Assembly: GCA_021204025.1 (NCBI GenBank)
Contig: JAJQAC010000024.1
Location: 1 to 47,444, forward strand
DNA length: 47,444 bases
Direction: 5' to 3'
Source: Clostridiales bacterium
GTDB lineage: Bacteria > Bacillota > Clostridia > Lachnospirales > Lachnospiraceae
Part shown: positions 19,459 through 27,699 of the stretch, piece after piece
Layout: each line of letters begins with the position of its first letter
How positions within the stretch are numbered: position 1 is the stretch's first letter
Program-made: the position numbers and the translations under genes
Notes under the pieces: model-generated
What the model saw: only the letters and a program-made list of their open reading frames with translations
Database searches by the model: none
Told to the model about the DNA's origin: nothing

Positions 19459-19482
19459 ATCTGTACTCCTTCCTGAACGGCT

Positions 19483-19737
19483 TTACTTAGCCTTTTCGAT
19501 AATCTCAACCAGTCTCCATCTCTTATCTTTTGACAACGGCCTGGTCTCCATAACTTTAACGGTATCGCCCATGCCGCACTCGTTCTTCTCATCATGAGCT
19601 TTTAACTTGACGGTCTTCTTAACGATCTTACCGTATAACGGATGTTTGGTACGGTACTCAATCGCAACGACGATTGTCTTGTCCATCTTATCACTGACGA
19701 CTTTACCGATACGGGTTTTTCTAAGATTTCTTTCCAC
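19483..19737 (-). CDS. rpsQ: Ribosomal protein S17
   Basis: 84 aa, OB-fold 30S protein. It begins [20 protein letters not shown] from a GTG at 19737 with AGGAG upstream. The family motif [20 protein letters not shown] is present. Confidence 0.97.
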   Translation of the reverse strand: MERNLRKTRIGKVVSDKMDKTIVVAIEYRTKHPLYGKIVKKTVKLKAHDEKNECGMGDTVKVMETRPLSKDKRWRLVEIIEKAK

Positions 19738-19759
19738 GGTTATATTCTCCTTTCAAACC

Positions 19760-19966
19760 TTAAGCCAGTCGGGATTTCTCTGTAATAACAGTCTGAATCC
19801 TGGCGATATTCCTGCGAACCTCCTTGATGCGGCTGGTGTTGTCCAGCTGGTTGGTCGCATTCTGGAATCTCAAGTTGAAAAGCTCTTTCTTTGCAGCTAC
19901 TAACTCTTCCTTTAACTCTACAGCTGTTTTCGACTGCAGGTTTTCCACGTATTTATTTGTTTTCAC
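19760..19966 (-). CDS. rpmC: Ribosomal protein L29
   Basis: 68 aa from GTG at 19966 ([13 protein letters not shown]), which fits the family and lies at the right distance from AAGGCGG. Another GTG at 19975 is also in frame. The start overlaps the end of rplP, so the genes are coupled. Motif: [20 protein letters not shown]. It sits at the tunnel exit. Confidence 0.95.
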   Translation of the reverse strand: MKTNKYVENLQSKTAVELKEELVAAKKELFNLRFQNATNQLDNTSRIKEVRRNIARIQTVITEKSRLA

Positions 19967-20393
19967 TGTTATCACCGCCTTCTAAATCTGCCTTGGAAAC
20001 AATTTTGCATCTGCAGGGCAATTTATGCATCGCAAGACGAAGTGCTTCTTTCGCTATTTCCTCCGGTACACCGGCGATCTCAAACATCACACGGCCCGGC
20101 TTTACAACAGCTACCCAGTACTCCAGCGCGCCTTTTCCGGAACCCATTCGGGTCTCAGCAGGCTTCGCCGTAACCGGCTTATCCGGGAAAATCTTGATCC
20201 ATACTTTACCGCCACGCTTGATATAACGGGTCATGGCAACACGGGCAGCCTCGATCTGGTTGGATTTGATCCAGCACGGCTCCACCGCTACCAGACCGTA
20301 ATCACCATAAGTGATCGTATTTCCTCTCAGCGCCTTTCCTGCCATCGATCCACGGAACTGCTTACGGCGCTTAACTCTCTTCGGCATTAACAT
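19953..20393 (-). CDS. rplP: Ribosomal protein L16
   Basis: 146 aa, near the peptidyl transferase centre and needed for tRNA accommodation. It begins [23 protein letters not shown] at 20393 overlaps the rpsC stop (TAATG); a second ATG lies two codons later. Its end overlaps the rpmC start. Confidence 0.98.
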   Translation of the reverse strand: MLMPKRVKRRKQFRGSMAGKALRGNTITYGDYGLVAVEPCWIKSNQIEAARVAMTRYIKRGGKVWIKIFPDKPVTAKPAETRMGSGKGALEYWVAVVKPGRVMFEIAGVPEEIAKEALRLAMHKLPCRCKIVSKADLEGGDNSENK

Positions 20394-21052
20394 TATTTAT
20401 CGCTCCCTTCCCTTTTTCCCTTCTGAGGAAGTACCTCGCCTTTGTAGATCCAGACCTTTACGCCAAGTTTGCCGTAAGTCGTATCTGCCTCAGCGAATCC
20501 ATAGTCAATATCTGCTCTCAGAGTCTGTAACGGAATCGTGCCCTCGCTGTAAAACTCTCCGCGCGCGATATCCGCGCCGCCCAGACGACCGCCTACATAA
20601 GCCTTGATTCCCTTGATACCGGACTTCATCGCGCGTCCCATCGTGGACTTCATCGCACGACGATAGGAAACACGGTTCTCCAGCTGCTGCGCGATACTCT
20701 CGGCAACCAGCTGAGCGTCACGATCCGGTCTCTTGATTTCTTTAATGTCGATAAACAGTTTCTTATCCGTGAGCTTCTGAACTTCCTTTTTCAGCTTCTC
20801 GATCTCTGCTCCGCCTCTGCCGATAACAACGCCCGGTTTTGCCGTATAGATCACACATTTTACACGGTCGGAAGCACGCTCGATTTCGATTTTGGAGATC
20901 CCTGCGCTGTGCAGTTTTTTCTTCAGGAATTTACGGATATTATAATCTTCAATCAGGTAGTCGGAGAAATTGCCGCCCTCTGCATACCATCTGGACTCCC
21001 AATCTTTAATAACACCGACTCTCAATCCATGCGGATTAACTTTCTGTCCCAT
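20393..21052 (-). CDS. rpsC: Ribosomal protein S3
   Basis: 219 aa, at the mRNA entry site. KH domain around [21 protein letters not shown]-terminal domain with [19 protein letters not shown]. It begins [23 protein letters not shown] at 21052, 12 bp after rplV. Confidence 0.98.
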   Translation of the reverse strand: MGQKVNPHGLRVGVIKDWESRWYAEGGNFSDYLIEDYNIRKFLKKKLHSAGISKIEIERASDRVKCVIYTAKPGVVIGRGGAEIEKLKKEVQKLTDKKLFIDIKEIKRPDRDAQLVAESIAQQLENRVSYRRAMKSTMGRAMKSGIKGIKAYVGGRLGGADIARGEFYSEGTIPLQTLRADIDYGFAEADTTYGKLGVKVWIYKGEVLPQKGKREGSDK

Positions 21053-21064
21053 ATTTGCCTCCTA

Positions 21065-21451
21065 TTATCTTTCATTCAGCACAACGGTAATGTGGCTGGT
21101 GCGCTTCTCGATCCGGTACGCGCGGCCCTGTGCCCTCGGTTTGATACGTTTCATGGTCGGTCCCTTATTTGCGTAGCACTCCTCCACGTAAAGTCTGGAA
21201 CGATCCATACCATTGTTATTCTCTGCGTTTGCCGCTGCGGATTCGAGCAGCTTCTTCAGCAGAGAAGAGGCATATCTCGGATTATAAGTTACAATACCGA
21301 TTGCGGTATCGATATCTTTGCCACGAATGGCATCCAGTACAAAGCATGCTTTCTGAACGGAAACACGCGCATAAGACAGCTTTGCTGAAGGTCTGGTGTC
21401 CTTCTGGTCATTTCTTTCTCTCTTGATCTGACTTCTATGTCCTTTAGCCAT
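21065..21451 (-). CDS. rplV: Ribosomal protein L22
   Basis: 128 aa, lines the exit tunnel. Motifs: RPSAKLSYARVSVQKACFVL, then IKPRAQGRAYRIEKRTSHIT. ATG at 21451. It lies between rpsS and rpsC. Confidence 0.98.
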   Translation of the reverse strand: MAKGHRSQIKRERNDQKDTRPSAKLSYARVSVQKACFVLDAIRGKDIDTAIGIVTYNPRYASSLLKKLLESAAANAENNNGMDRSRLYVEECYANKGPTMKRIKPRAQGRAYRIEKRTSHITVVLNER

Positions 21452-21478
21452 TGCTAATAAACCTCCTTTCAGTTATGA

Positions 21479-21757
21479 TCAGCGTCTGCTCTTCTTTTCG
21501 TCTTTTCCATGGCCTCTGTAAGTTCTTGTCGCTACGAACTCACCAAGCTTATGGCCTACCATATCCTCAGTAACATATACCGGGACGTGCTTTCTGCCAT
21601 CATGAACTGCGAAAGTATGTCCAACCATCTGCGGGAAGATTGTGGAACGGCGGGACCAGGTCTTAATTACCTGTTTCTGTCCTGCGGCGTTCAGTGCGTC
21701 TACCTTTTTCAGCAGGCTCGCATCTGCAAATGGTCCCTTTTTTAATGAACGTGCCAT
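21479..21757 (-). CDS. rpsS: Ribosomal protein S19
   Basis: 92 aa, 30S head protein pairing with S13. It begins [20 protein letters not shown] and has [23 protein letters not shown] at 21757, 21 bp after rplB. Confidence 0.98.
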   Translation of the reverse strand: MARSLKKGPFADASLLKKVDALNAAGQKQVIKTWSRRSTIFPQMVGHTFAVHDGRKHVPVYVTEDMVGHKLGEFVATRTYRGHGKDEKKSRR

Positions 21758-21778
21758 AGGTTTCTAATCCTCCTTCGA

Positions 21779-22624
21779 TTATTTGATGGTCTTGCCGTCG
21801 CGTCTTCTGACGATCAGCTTGTTGGACTGTTTCTTCTTCTTACGAGTCTTCAGACCCAGAGCAGGTTTGCCCCATGGAGTGGACGGACCCGGACGGCCGA
21901 TACCGACCTTGCCTTCACCACCACCATGCGGATGGTCATTCGGGTTCATAACAGAACCGCGGACGGTAGGACGAATACCCATGTGACGCTTTCTGCCGGC
22001 CTTACCATAGTTGATCAGGTTGTGATCGCCGTTTCCTACCACGCCGATTGTCGCGCGGCAGGCGATCGGAACCATTCTCATCTCGCCGGACGGAAGTCTT
22101 AAAGTAGCATATTTGCCTTCTTTTGCCATCAACTGCGCACTGTTTCCGGCTGCGCGAACCATCTGCGCGCCTCTGCCCGGAAAGAGTTCAATATTATGAA
22201 TCTGAGTACCGACCGGGATTGCAGACAGCGGCAGGCAGTTGCCTACACGAATCTCCGCATGCTCGCCGCTCATAACTGTCATGCCGTCCGTCAGACCGGC
22301 CGGTGCCAGGATATAAGCCTTTTCCCCGTCCGCGTAGCAGATCAGAGCGATATTTGCCGAACGGTTCGGATCGTACTCGATGCCGATCACCTTAGCCGGG
22401 ATACCGTCTTTTTTATTTCTCTTGAAATCAATGATTCTGTATTTTTTCTTTGCACCGCCGCCGCGATGGCGAACAGTAATACGGCCCATATTGTTACGGC
22501 CGGAATTCTTCTTTAATGCTTTTACCAGAGACTTTTCCGGAGTAGATTTGGTAATCTCACTAAAATCAGAACCGGTCATGTGTCTTCTGGAAGGTGTATA
22601 TGGGCGATATGTTTTAATTCCCAT
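21779..22624 (-). CDS. rplB: Ribosomal protein L2
   Basis: 281 aa from ATG 22624 ([20 protein letters not shown]), behind AAAGGAG. An in-frame start at 22642 adds six residues and is less likely. L2 is essential for subunit joining and peptidyl transfer. The conserved C-terminal loop [20 protein letters not shown] is present. Confidence 0.97.
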   Translation of the reverse strand: MGIKTYRPYTPSRRHMTGSDFSEITKSTPEKSLVKALKKNSGRNNMGRITVRHRGGGAKKKYRIIDFKRNKKDGIPAKVIGIEYDPNRSANIALICYADGEKAYILAPAGLTDGMTVMSGEHAEIRVGNCLPLSAIPVGTQIHNIELFPGRGAQMVRAAGNSAQLMAKEGKYATLRLPSGEMRMVPIACRATIGVVGNGDHNLINYGKAGRKRHMGIRPTVRGSVMNPNDHPHGGGEGKVGIGRPGPSTPWGKPALGLKTRKKKKQSNKLIVRRRDGKTIK

Positions 22625-22758
22625 GCTGTTTACTCCTTTCAATCGTCCACGCCTGGCGTTTTTTCAACGCATCCGCGCGTGTCGTTTCTCACGGCGCAGA
22701 TAAATTCTCTTCTTACTGCCTGCCGTATAATCTTGTTTTCACTGAGTCGAGTCCGGAA

Positions 22759-23058
22759 TTATAATCCTGCGAAGATCTCGATCTCCTTGCTGTCCTCAGT
22801 AAGCTGTACGATCGCTTTCTTGGTGGCTGCAGTCTTGCCGAAGGTCATGCCCCTTCTCTTTGTCTTGCCGTCAAGATTCATCGTATTGACCTGCTTTACT
22901 TTGGTTTCCGGAAACATCTTTTCAACAGCTTCCTTGATCATGCTCTTATTCGCGTCGGTGTGAACCAGAAATGTATATTTCTTATCGCCCATCGCGTTCA
23001 TGCTCTTCTCGGTGACAACCGGTTTGAGAATGACATCATAATACTGAATGTTTGCCAT
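22759..23058 (-). CDS. rplW: Ribosomal protein L23
   Basis: 99 aa, at the tunnel exit and docking site for SRP and trigger factor. Motifs: [20 protein letters not shown] and [23 protein letters not shown] at 23058 overlaps the rplD stop. A 134-bp gap follows before rplB, with nothing recognisable in it. Confidence 0.98.
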   Translation of the reverse strand: MANIQYYDVILKPVVTEKSMNAMGDKKYTFLVHTDANKSMIKEAVEKMFPETKVKQVNTMNLDGKTKRRGMTFGKTAATKKAIVQLTEDSKEIEIFAGL

Positions 23059-23678
23059 TACGCGTACACCTCCTCGATGTTTGCAACAGCAGCCTTAGAG
23101 GCTACTACGGTATTATATTTCAGAATATCGTATACATTAATCGTATTGACATATGCGGTCTTTACTTCAGGAAGGTTTCTTGCGGACTTTACTACATTAT
23201 CGCTGTCCTCGCCCAGTACAACCAGTGCCTTGGATACTTTCAGGTTGTCTAGAACCGCTTTAAACTTCTTTGTCTTAATCTCGTCCAGCTTCAGATCATC
23301 AACCACGATGAACTTGTTTTCCTGGACTCTGCTTGTCAGCGCCGACTTTAAGGCCGCTCTCTTTTCCTTTTTATTTAAACGGATCGTGTAGTCTCTTGGA
23401 GCGGGAGCAAATACAACGCCGCCGCCCTTCCACTGCGGTGAGCGGTTGGACCCCTGTCTTGCATGACCGGTTCCCTTCTGTCTCCACGGTTTTCTGCCGC
23501 CGCCGGATACTTCAGCGCGGGTTTTCGCTTTCTGTGTGCCCTGGCGTTTATTGGCAAGCTGTGCAACGACCGCCATGTGTACCAGATGCTCATTGACTTC
23601 TACGCCGAACACAGCATCGCTTAACTCCATCGTGCCGACTTCAGCGCCTTCCATATTATAAACAGATACGTTCGCCAT
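23058..23678 (-). CDS. rplD: Ribosomal protein L4
   Basis: 206 aa. The tunnel-lining loop has [20 protein letters not shown]. In E. coli L4 represses its own operon through the S10 leader, which is of interest given the structured leader at 24709-24935. ATG at 23678. It lies 28 bp after rplC and overlaps rplW. Confidence 0.98.
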   Translation of the reverse strand: MANVSVYNMEGAEVGTMELSDAVFGVEVNEHLVHMAVVAQLANKRQGTQKAKTRAEVSGGGRKPWRQKGTGHARQGSNRSPQWKGGGVVFAPAPRDYTIRLNKKEKRAALKSALTSRVQENKFIVVDDLKLDEIKTKKFKAVLDNLKVSKALVVLGEDSDNVVKSARNLPEVKTAYVNTINVYDILKYNTVVASKAAVANIEEVYA

Positions 23679-23706
23679 CTGTGTGTTCCTCCTTTCTCAT
23701 CAAAGC

Positions 23707-24342
23707 TCAGACAGCAGCTTTCACTGCTTCCTTTACGGTTACCAGGGATTTCCTCGGTCCCGGAACAGCGCCCTTAACCAGCAGCAGATTGTTCTCTGCG
23801 TCAACTCTGACAACCTCAAGGTTCTGCACGGTCACCTGTCTGTGTCCCATATGACCGGCCATCTTCTTGCCCTTGAACACTCTGCTCGGATCCGAACATG
23901 CACCGTTGGAACCTGCATGGCGATGATACTTGGAACCATGAGCCATTGGTCCTCTGTGCTGGCCGTGTCTCTTGATCGCGCCCTGGAATCCTTTACCCTT
24001 GGAAACGGCCGTCGCGTCGATCTTGTCTCCCTCAGCAAAAACGTCAACTTTGATCTCATCCTTCACGGAATAATCTTCCGCGTTGTCAAAACGGAACTCA
24101 CGGACAAATCTCTTGTAAGATACTCCTGCTTTATCGAAATGTCCTTTCAGCGGTTTGTTCACCAGCTTCTCTCTCTTGTCTACAAAGCCAACCTGTACAG
24201 CCTTGTATCCATCGTTTTCGACGGTCTTGACCTGTGTAACCACACACGGACCCGCCTGCAGAACGGTTACCAGAACGAGTACGCCTTCGGAATTGAAGAC
24301 CTGAGTCATCCCGACCTTGGTAGCTAAAATAGCTTTCTTCAT
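23707..24342 (-). CDS. rplC: Ribosomal protein L3
   Basis: 211 aa, one of the first 50S assembly proteins. It begins [20 protein letters not shown]. The central loop [20 protein letters not shown] approaches the peptidyl transferase centre. ATG at 24342, 48 bp after rpsJ. Confidence 0.98.
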   Translation of the reverse strand: MKKAILATKVGMTQVFNSEGVLVLVTVLQAGPCVVTQVKTVENDGYKAVQVGFVDKREKLVNKPLKGHFDKAGVSYKRFVREFRFDNAEDYSVKDEIKVDVFAEGDKIDATAVSKGKGFQGAIKRHGQHRGPMAHGSKYHRHAGSNGACSDPSRVFKGKKMAGHMGHRQVTVQNLEVVRVDAENNLLLVKGAVPGPRKSLVTVKEAVKAAV

Positions 24343-24390
24343 TTTCTTCCTCCTTACAGCGGATTGCCCTGACGGGTAATCATACTAAAG

Positions 24391-24708
24391 TTATTTTTGT
24401 TTCATTTTGATGTTGATATAAACACCTGCCGGCATCTCAAGCCTGGACAGTGCGTCTACCGTCTTCTGGCTTGGGGTAATGATATCGATCAGTCTCTTGT
24501 GGGTTCTCTGCTCGAACTGCTCACGCGAATCCTTATACTTGTGGACCGCTCTCAGAATCGTCACAACCTCACGCTTGGTCGGTAACGGCACCGGACCGCT
24601 CACCTGAGCTCCGGTTTTCTTTACGGTCTCGATGATCTTGCTCGCGGACTGGTCGATCAGCTTATGATCATAAGCTTTTAAGGTGATTCTCATTACTTGA
24701 CTTGCCAT
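24391..24708 (-). CDS. rpsJ: Ribosomal protein S10
   Basis: 105 aa from ATG 24708 ([20 protein letters not shown]), behind AGGAGG. In-frame sequence upstream to 24831 is part of the leader. S10 is a 30S head protein that also joins the NusB antitermination complex. It is the first gene of the S10-spc-alpha supercluster; no tuf or fusA is seen upstream. Confidence 0.98.
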   Translation of the reverse strand: MASQVMRITLKAYDHKLIDQSASKIIETVKKTGAQVSGPVPLPTKREVVTILRAVHKYKDSREQFEQRTHKRLIDIITPSQKTVDALSRLEMPAGVYINIKMKQK

Positions 24709-24935
24709 AAAAAAAGTCGCCTCCTTTTCGCACTTTTCTTTGAAGTACGACAAGCGGTGACTGTACACTTCTCCGTGTGTGTCACGCCCGACATCACACT
24801 GCGTTACTGTATTACCCTTACAGCTGTTCAATTGGTACAGTGACTTGTCGTCAGTTTCCTAACTTGACATTCGCTCCACGGAAAACCTGCCACAAAGGGC
24901 AGCAACCTCACGCTTCTCAGCTATCATGCCACAGC
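24709..24935 (-). promoter_or_regulatory. Structured 5' leader of the S10 operon
   Basis: The roughly 226-nt leader between the promoter and rpsJ folds through a long-range stem. ACGACAAGTCACTGTAC (complement 24835-24851) pairs with GTACAGTCACCGCTTGTCGT (complement 24747-24766) apart from a few bases. It encloses about 68 nt with smaller stems. This suggests autogenous control, as in the E. coli S10 leader, but the sequence is not one I recognise. Confidence 0.55.
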
Positions 24936-24941
24936 CTCTGT

Positions 24942-24970
24942 AGCTTACCATATTCTGTTTTTAAATGCAA
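24942..24970 (-). promoter_or_regulatory. Promoter of the S10 operon
   Basis: Minus strand: TTGCAT (complement 24965-24970), 17-bp spacer, TAAGCT (complement 24942-24947), with an A/T-rich stretch upstream that could act as an UP element. The first 14 bases from the -35 region resemble the promoter before rpmJ. Confidence 0.7.
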
Positions 24971-25017
24971 GTATTTTTTTTGGAAATTTCTACAGAAAAT
25001 GCTGTTAGAATAATGTG

Positions 25018-25189
25018 ATTGGCGAAACGTCCGTCCCTGAGAGAAAAGAATCTCCTCCGAGGACCGCTCGCACTTAGGTTTTCACGTAGCGGTACTAAAC
25101 TCACCGGAAAAGCATCCGGTTCGTTAAGTGCCGACGTGAAAAATGTCCTCTGCGGAGATTCTTTTCTCTCAGGGACTACTTTATTGGCA
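25018..25189. repeat. Palindromic element A, copy 2
   Basis: ATTGGCGAAACGTCC, then an arm starting GTCCCTGAG at 25033, an inner region with GGTTTTCACGT and ACGTGAAAAA, and the closing arm ending CTCAGGGAC at 25176, then TACTTTATTGGCA. The 32-bp arms differ at two positions. It lies directly upstream of the S10 promoter and runs opposite to copy 1. No ORF of note. Confidence 0.87.
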
Positions 25190-25235
25190 TATGTTAATAT
25201 TATAAATTATTATTTAATTTTAAAAAGCAGAGCAG

Positions 25236-25296
25236 ATCCTTATAAAAGGCGCATGGTTTTGTACCGTCAATTCGATTACGGGATTCTGTGTTAACA
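25236..25296. repeat. Decayed unit of the 100-bp repeat B
   Basis: ATAAAAGGCGCATGGTTTTG, then GATTACGGGATTCTGTGTTAACAGG, matches the second half of repeat B (27101-27699) with about ten changes. It lies 47 bp from element A copy 2, repeating the association seen at 27.1-27.7 kb. Confidence 0.7.
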
Positions 25297-25326
25297 GGTT
25301 TCTGCGATATTCTCTGACATCTCACA

Positions 25327-25359
25327 AACAGGACAGACGAATAAGCCGTCTGCCCTGTT
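25327..25359 (-). terminator. Hairpin after the third wall-repeat gene
   Basis: AACAGG-A-CAGACG pairs with CGTCTG-C-CCTGTT around a 7-nt loop, with a single A-C mismatch inside. There is no long T run on either strand, so it is a likely but not typical terminator. It is 140 bp beyond the stop codon of the gene at 25500. The sequence between them shows no gene. Confidence 0.55.
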
Positions 25360-25499
25360 CTGTTTATTTGTAATATTTATAAGACCCAATTCACATCGCT
25401 GTTTCACTATAAACAATATAGAAATAGAAACAATCGGAAATAATATTTCTTTACCGGAATGCGTGGGCACTTTTCTCATCTGCGTCTTCCGGCCGCCGA

Positions 25500-26888
25500 T
25501 CAGTCATCCCAATCCCAGTCCGGCTCCTCCGGCAGGTTGTATACTCCGTCTACGTCGGTATCGTCGTCTTCTTCAATCAGGATGCCGCTGGAGTTGGTTT
25601 TGTACTTTGTTCCGCTCTTATCCTTGACTGTCGTGCTCTTGGCAATTTTACCGGAAGTATTTACGACGTAATTTTTATAGCTCCCGTCGTCGTCCTCGAT
25701 GGAATAGACCATGTATCTGGTGCCGGAATCCGCTTTCTGCAGTTTGCCCATGTAATACAGGTAGTTGCTGGATACACCGGTATAGCCTTTTCCGGTGCTT
25801 GTGAAATAATACTGTTCTTCGTCTCCGCCAACATCAATTGTGTACTTGCCTTTCAACATGGAACTTTGCTCGTAAGTTCCAAAGTAATACGCCGTGTATT
25901 CGCCGCTGCTGGAGTTTGTATAAACCTTCTGAAGTCCGTAAACCGGATTGCCGTATATATTAAATAAGTAGGTGTTGCCATTGATCTTCTTTAAATCACT
26001 GGTCGTCGCCTCGCCTTTCTCCGGACCCACGGTCGGGACTCCCTTGCTGGTGAAGTAAAACCATTCGACATCATGTTCGTAATTGTTGCGCAGATCCTCC
26101 GGAGGCTCCAGGGAATACCAGCCGGTCCGAACTGTGCCGTCGCTGTTTACAAAACGGTAATCCTCGATATCGTCGGACTCGTCCCCGGTCGTACACACCC
26201 AGCCGTATTGCAGCGCCCCGCTCTCATCAATCGCGTAGTAAGTGCCGTTGATTTTCTTCGTGACGACCTCTGTATCGCTGTCATCGCTGGGAACGGTCTT
26301 TTTGCCGCTGGATGAAAAATAATACCAGTATTTCCCATCATTCAGGTCTACATCATAAGGAGAGGGGTTGCTCGTGCTGCCATCTTCGTAATCCTCCGGC
26401 GGGTATAATCTCTGCCAGCCGGTGAGCATCACACCATTCTCATCGCAATAATACATATCATCCAGGATCCAGCCGGTTTCCATCACGCCCTCATCATCAA
26501 AATGATACCAGTTGTCATTGATCTTGGACCATTTATCCTTCACGCACTTTCCCGTACTTGAGAAATAATAATAATCGTAACCGCTGTCGCTCTCACTGTT
26601 TACCACCTGCAGCCATTGATTTTCCAGCATGATCCCGCTGCTGTCTACATAATACTCGTCGTCGTCCACCCAGCTGTTGACCGCCATATAACCATAGCTG
26701 TTGAGATAGCGCCATTTATCGTCGGCGCCTTTGCGCCAGCCGTCGGTCACTTTTGTACCGTCTGCCTTATAATATACCCAGCCGCCGCTCTCCTGTACCC
26801 AGCCCTCGGCCGCGTAGCAGTCCGGTACGGCAACGCCAAACGCCAAAGCCAGCGCCAGCAGGGACATCGCCACATAGCTTCTCTTCAT
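25500..26888 (-). CDS. Secreted protein with cell-wall-binding repeats (3)
   Basis: 462 aa from ATG 26888 (MKRSYVAMSLLALALAFGVA). AAAGGAG lies upstream, and the signal peptide is cut near CYAAEG. Unlike the two genes at 6-8 kb, nearly the whole protein is wall-binding repeats: GWVQESGGWVYYKADGTK, DKWRYLNSYGYM, DNWYHFDDEGVMETGW, YYAIDESGALQYGW and others. Some units carry acidic inserts (GLQRLYPPEDYEDGS type). The C-terminus is Asp/Glu-rich (DDDTDVDGVYNLPEEPDWDW). No enzyme domain is seen. Elements A and B lie on both sides. Confidence 0.85.
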   Translation of the reverse strand: MKRSYVAMSLLALALAFGVAVPDCYAAEGWVQESGGWVYYKADGTKVTDGWRKGADDKWRYLNSYGYMAVNSWVDDDEYYVDSSGIMLENQWLQVVNSESDSGYDYYYFSSTGKCVKDKWSKINDNWYHFDDEGVMETGWILDDMYYCDENGVMLTGWQRLYPPEDYEDGSTSNPSPYDVDLNDGKYWYYFSSSGKKTVPSDDSDTEVVTKKINGTYYAIDESGALQYGWVCTTGDESDDIEDYRFVNSDGTVRTGWYSLEPPEDLRNNYEHDVEWFYFTSKGVPTVGPEKGEATTSDLKKINGNTYLFNIYGNPVYGLQKVYTNSSSGEYTAYYFGTYEQSSMLKGKYTIDVGGDEEQYYFTSTGKGYTGVSSNYLYYMGKLQKADSGTRYMVYSIEDDDGSYKNYVVNTSGKIAKSTTVKDKSGTKYKTNSSGILIEEDDDTDVDGVYNLPEEPDWDWDD

Positions 26889-27098
26889 ATCGTTCCCCGT
26901 CTCCTTTGTCTCATCCATCACGTAACCGCCCGATCAACGGACATGCGCTGCTAATGCGGCGCACCACCACGCATAAAAGTCAGTTACACCTGATTTTTAT
27001 TTTAACAACATCCCCGAGATTATTCAACTAAAATCTGGCACGGAACCTTTACGTTTTCATTACGATTGTCTGTTTATTCTGTTCCGTAGGTCCCTGCA

Positions 27099-27310
27099 AT
27101 ATAACTTATCGAAAGTTCCGTCAGGAACTTTCGATAAAAGGCGCATGCTTTTGCGCCGTAAATCTGATTATGGGGTTCTGCGTCAGCAGGTTCCCATAAT
27201 ATAACTTATCGAAAGTTCCGTCAGGAACTTTCGATAAAAGGCGCATGCTTTTGCGCCGTAAATCTGGTTATGGGGTTCTGCGTCAGCAGGTTCCCATAAT
27301 ATAACTTATC
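27099..27310. repeat. 100-bp tandem repeat B, units 1-2
   Basis: Units start at 27101 and 27201, and 27301-27310 begins the next. Each has three hairpins: TATCGAAAGTTCC-GTCA-GGAACTTTCGATA, GGCGCA-N6-TGCGCC, and ATTATGGG...CCCATAAT enclosing CTGC-GTCA-GCAG. The array is cut by element A copy 3 and resumes at 27496. No promoter or coding sense was found. The roughly 200 bp before it (26889-27098) hold no recognisable gene. Confidence 0.9.
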
Positions 27311-27321
27311 AGGAGCTGGAT

Positions 27322-27488
27322 TATATGCGAAGAGTCCGTCTCTGCGGGGGAAGAATATCCTCCGAGGACCGCTCGCGCTTAGGTTTTCACGTAGCGGTAC
27401 TAAGCTCGCAAAAGCATGCTCACTAAGTGCCGACGTGAAAAATGTCCTCTGCGGATATTCTTCCCCCGCAGAGACTATTTTGTTGGCA
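27322..27488. repeat. Palindromic element A, copy 3 (inside repeat B)
   Basis: Arms begin GTCTCTGCGGGGGAAG at 27338 and end CTTCCCCCGCAGAGAC at 27475. Both arms differ from copies 1 and 2 (GTCCCTGAGAGAAAAG), yet still pair perfectly. This is direct evidence that folding is conserved. Same orientation as copy 2. Its right end, GACTATTTTGTTGGCAT, matches the other copies. It sits between repeat B units 2 and 3. Confidence 0.87.
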
Positions 27489-27491
27489 TCC

Positions 27492-27699
27492 ATAATTAAC
27501 TTATCGGAAGTTCCGTCAGGAACTGCCGATAAAAGGCGCATGCCTTTGCGCCGTAAATCCGATTATGGGGTTCTGCGTCAACAGGTTCCCATAATATAAC
27601 TTATCGGAAGTTGCGTCAGCAACTTCCGATAAAAGGGGCGTTAGCCCCGTCCATCCGATTATGGGGTTCTGCGTCAGCAGGTTCCCATAATATAACTCA
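27492..27699. repeat. 100-bp tandem repeat B, units 3-4
   Basis: Units start at 27496 and 27596, with a terminal piece at 27691. Unit 4 has TATCGGAAGTTGC-GTCA-GCAACTTCCGATA in place of TATCGAAAGTTCC..., with both arms changed together. Its second hairpin is GGGGC-GTTA-GCCCC instead of GGCGCA...TGCGCC. The array ends at the stop codon of the peptidase gene. Confidence 0.9.

Noticed and set aside
25291-25479. 62-codon minus-strand ORF with a CPVC motif
   Set aside because: It is formed largely by the terminator hairpin after the wall-repeat gene and has no family resemblance.
27101-27699. CRISPR array
   Set aside because: The period is 100 bp with the entire unit conserved; there are no unique spacers and no cas genes.
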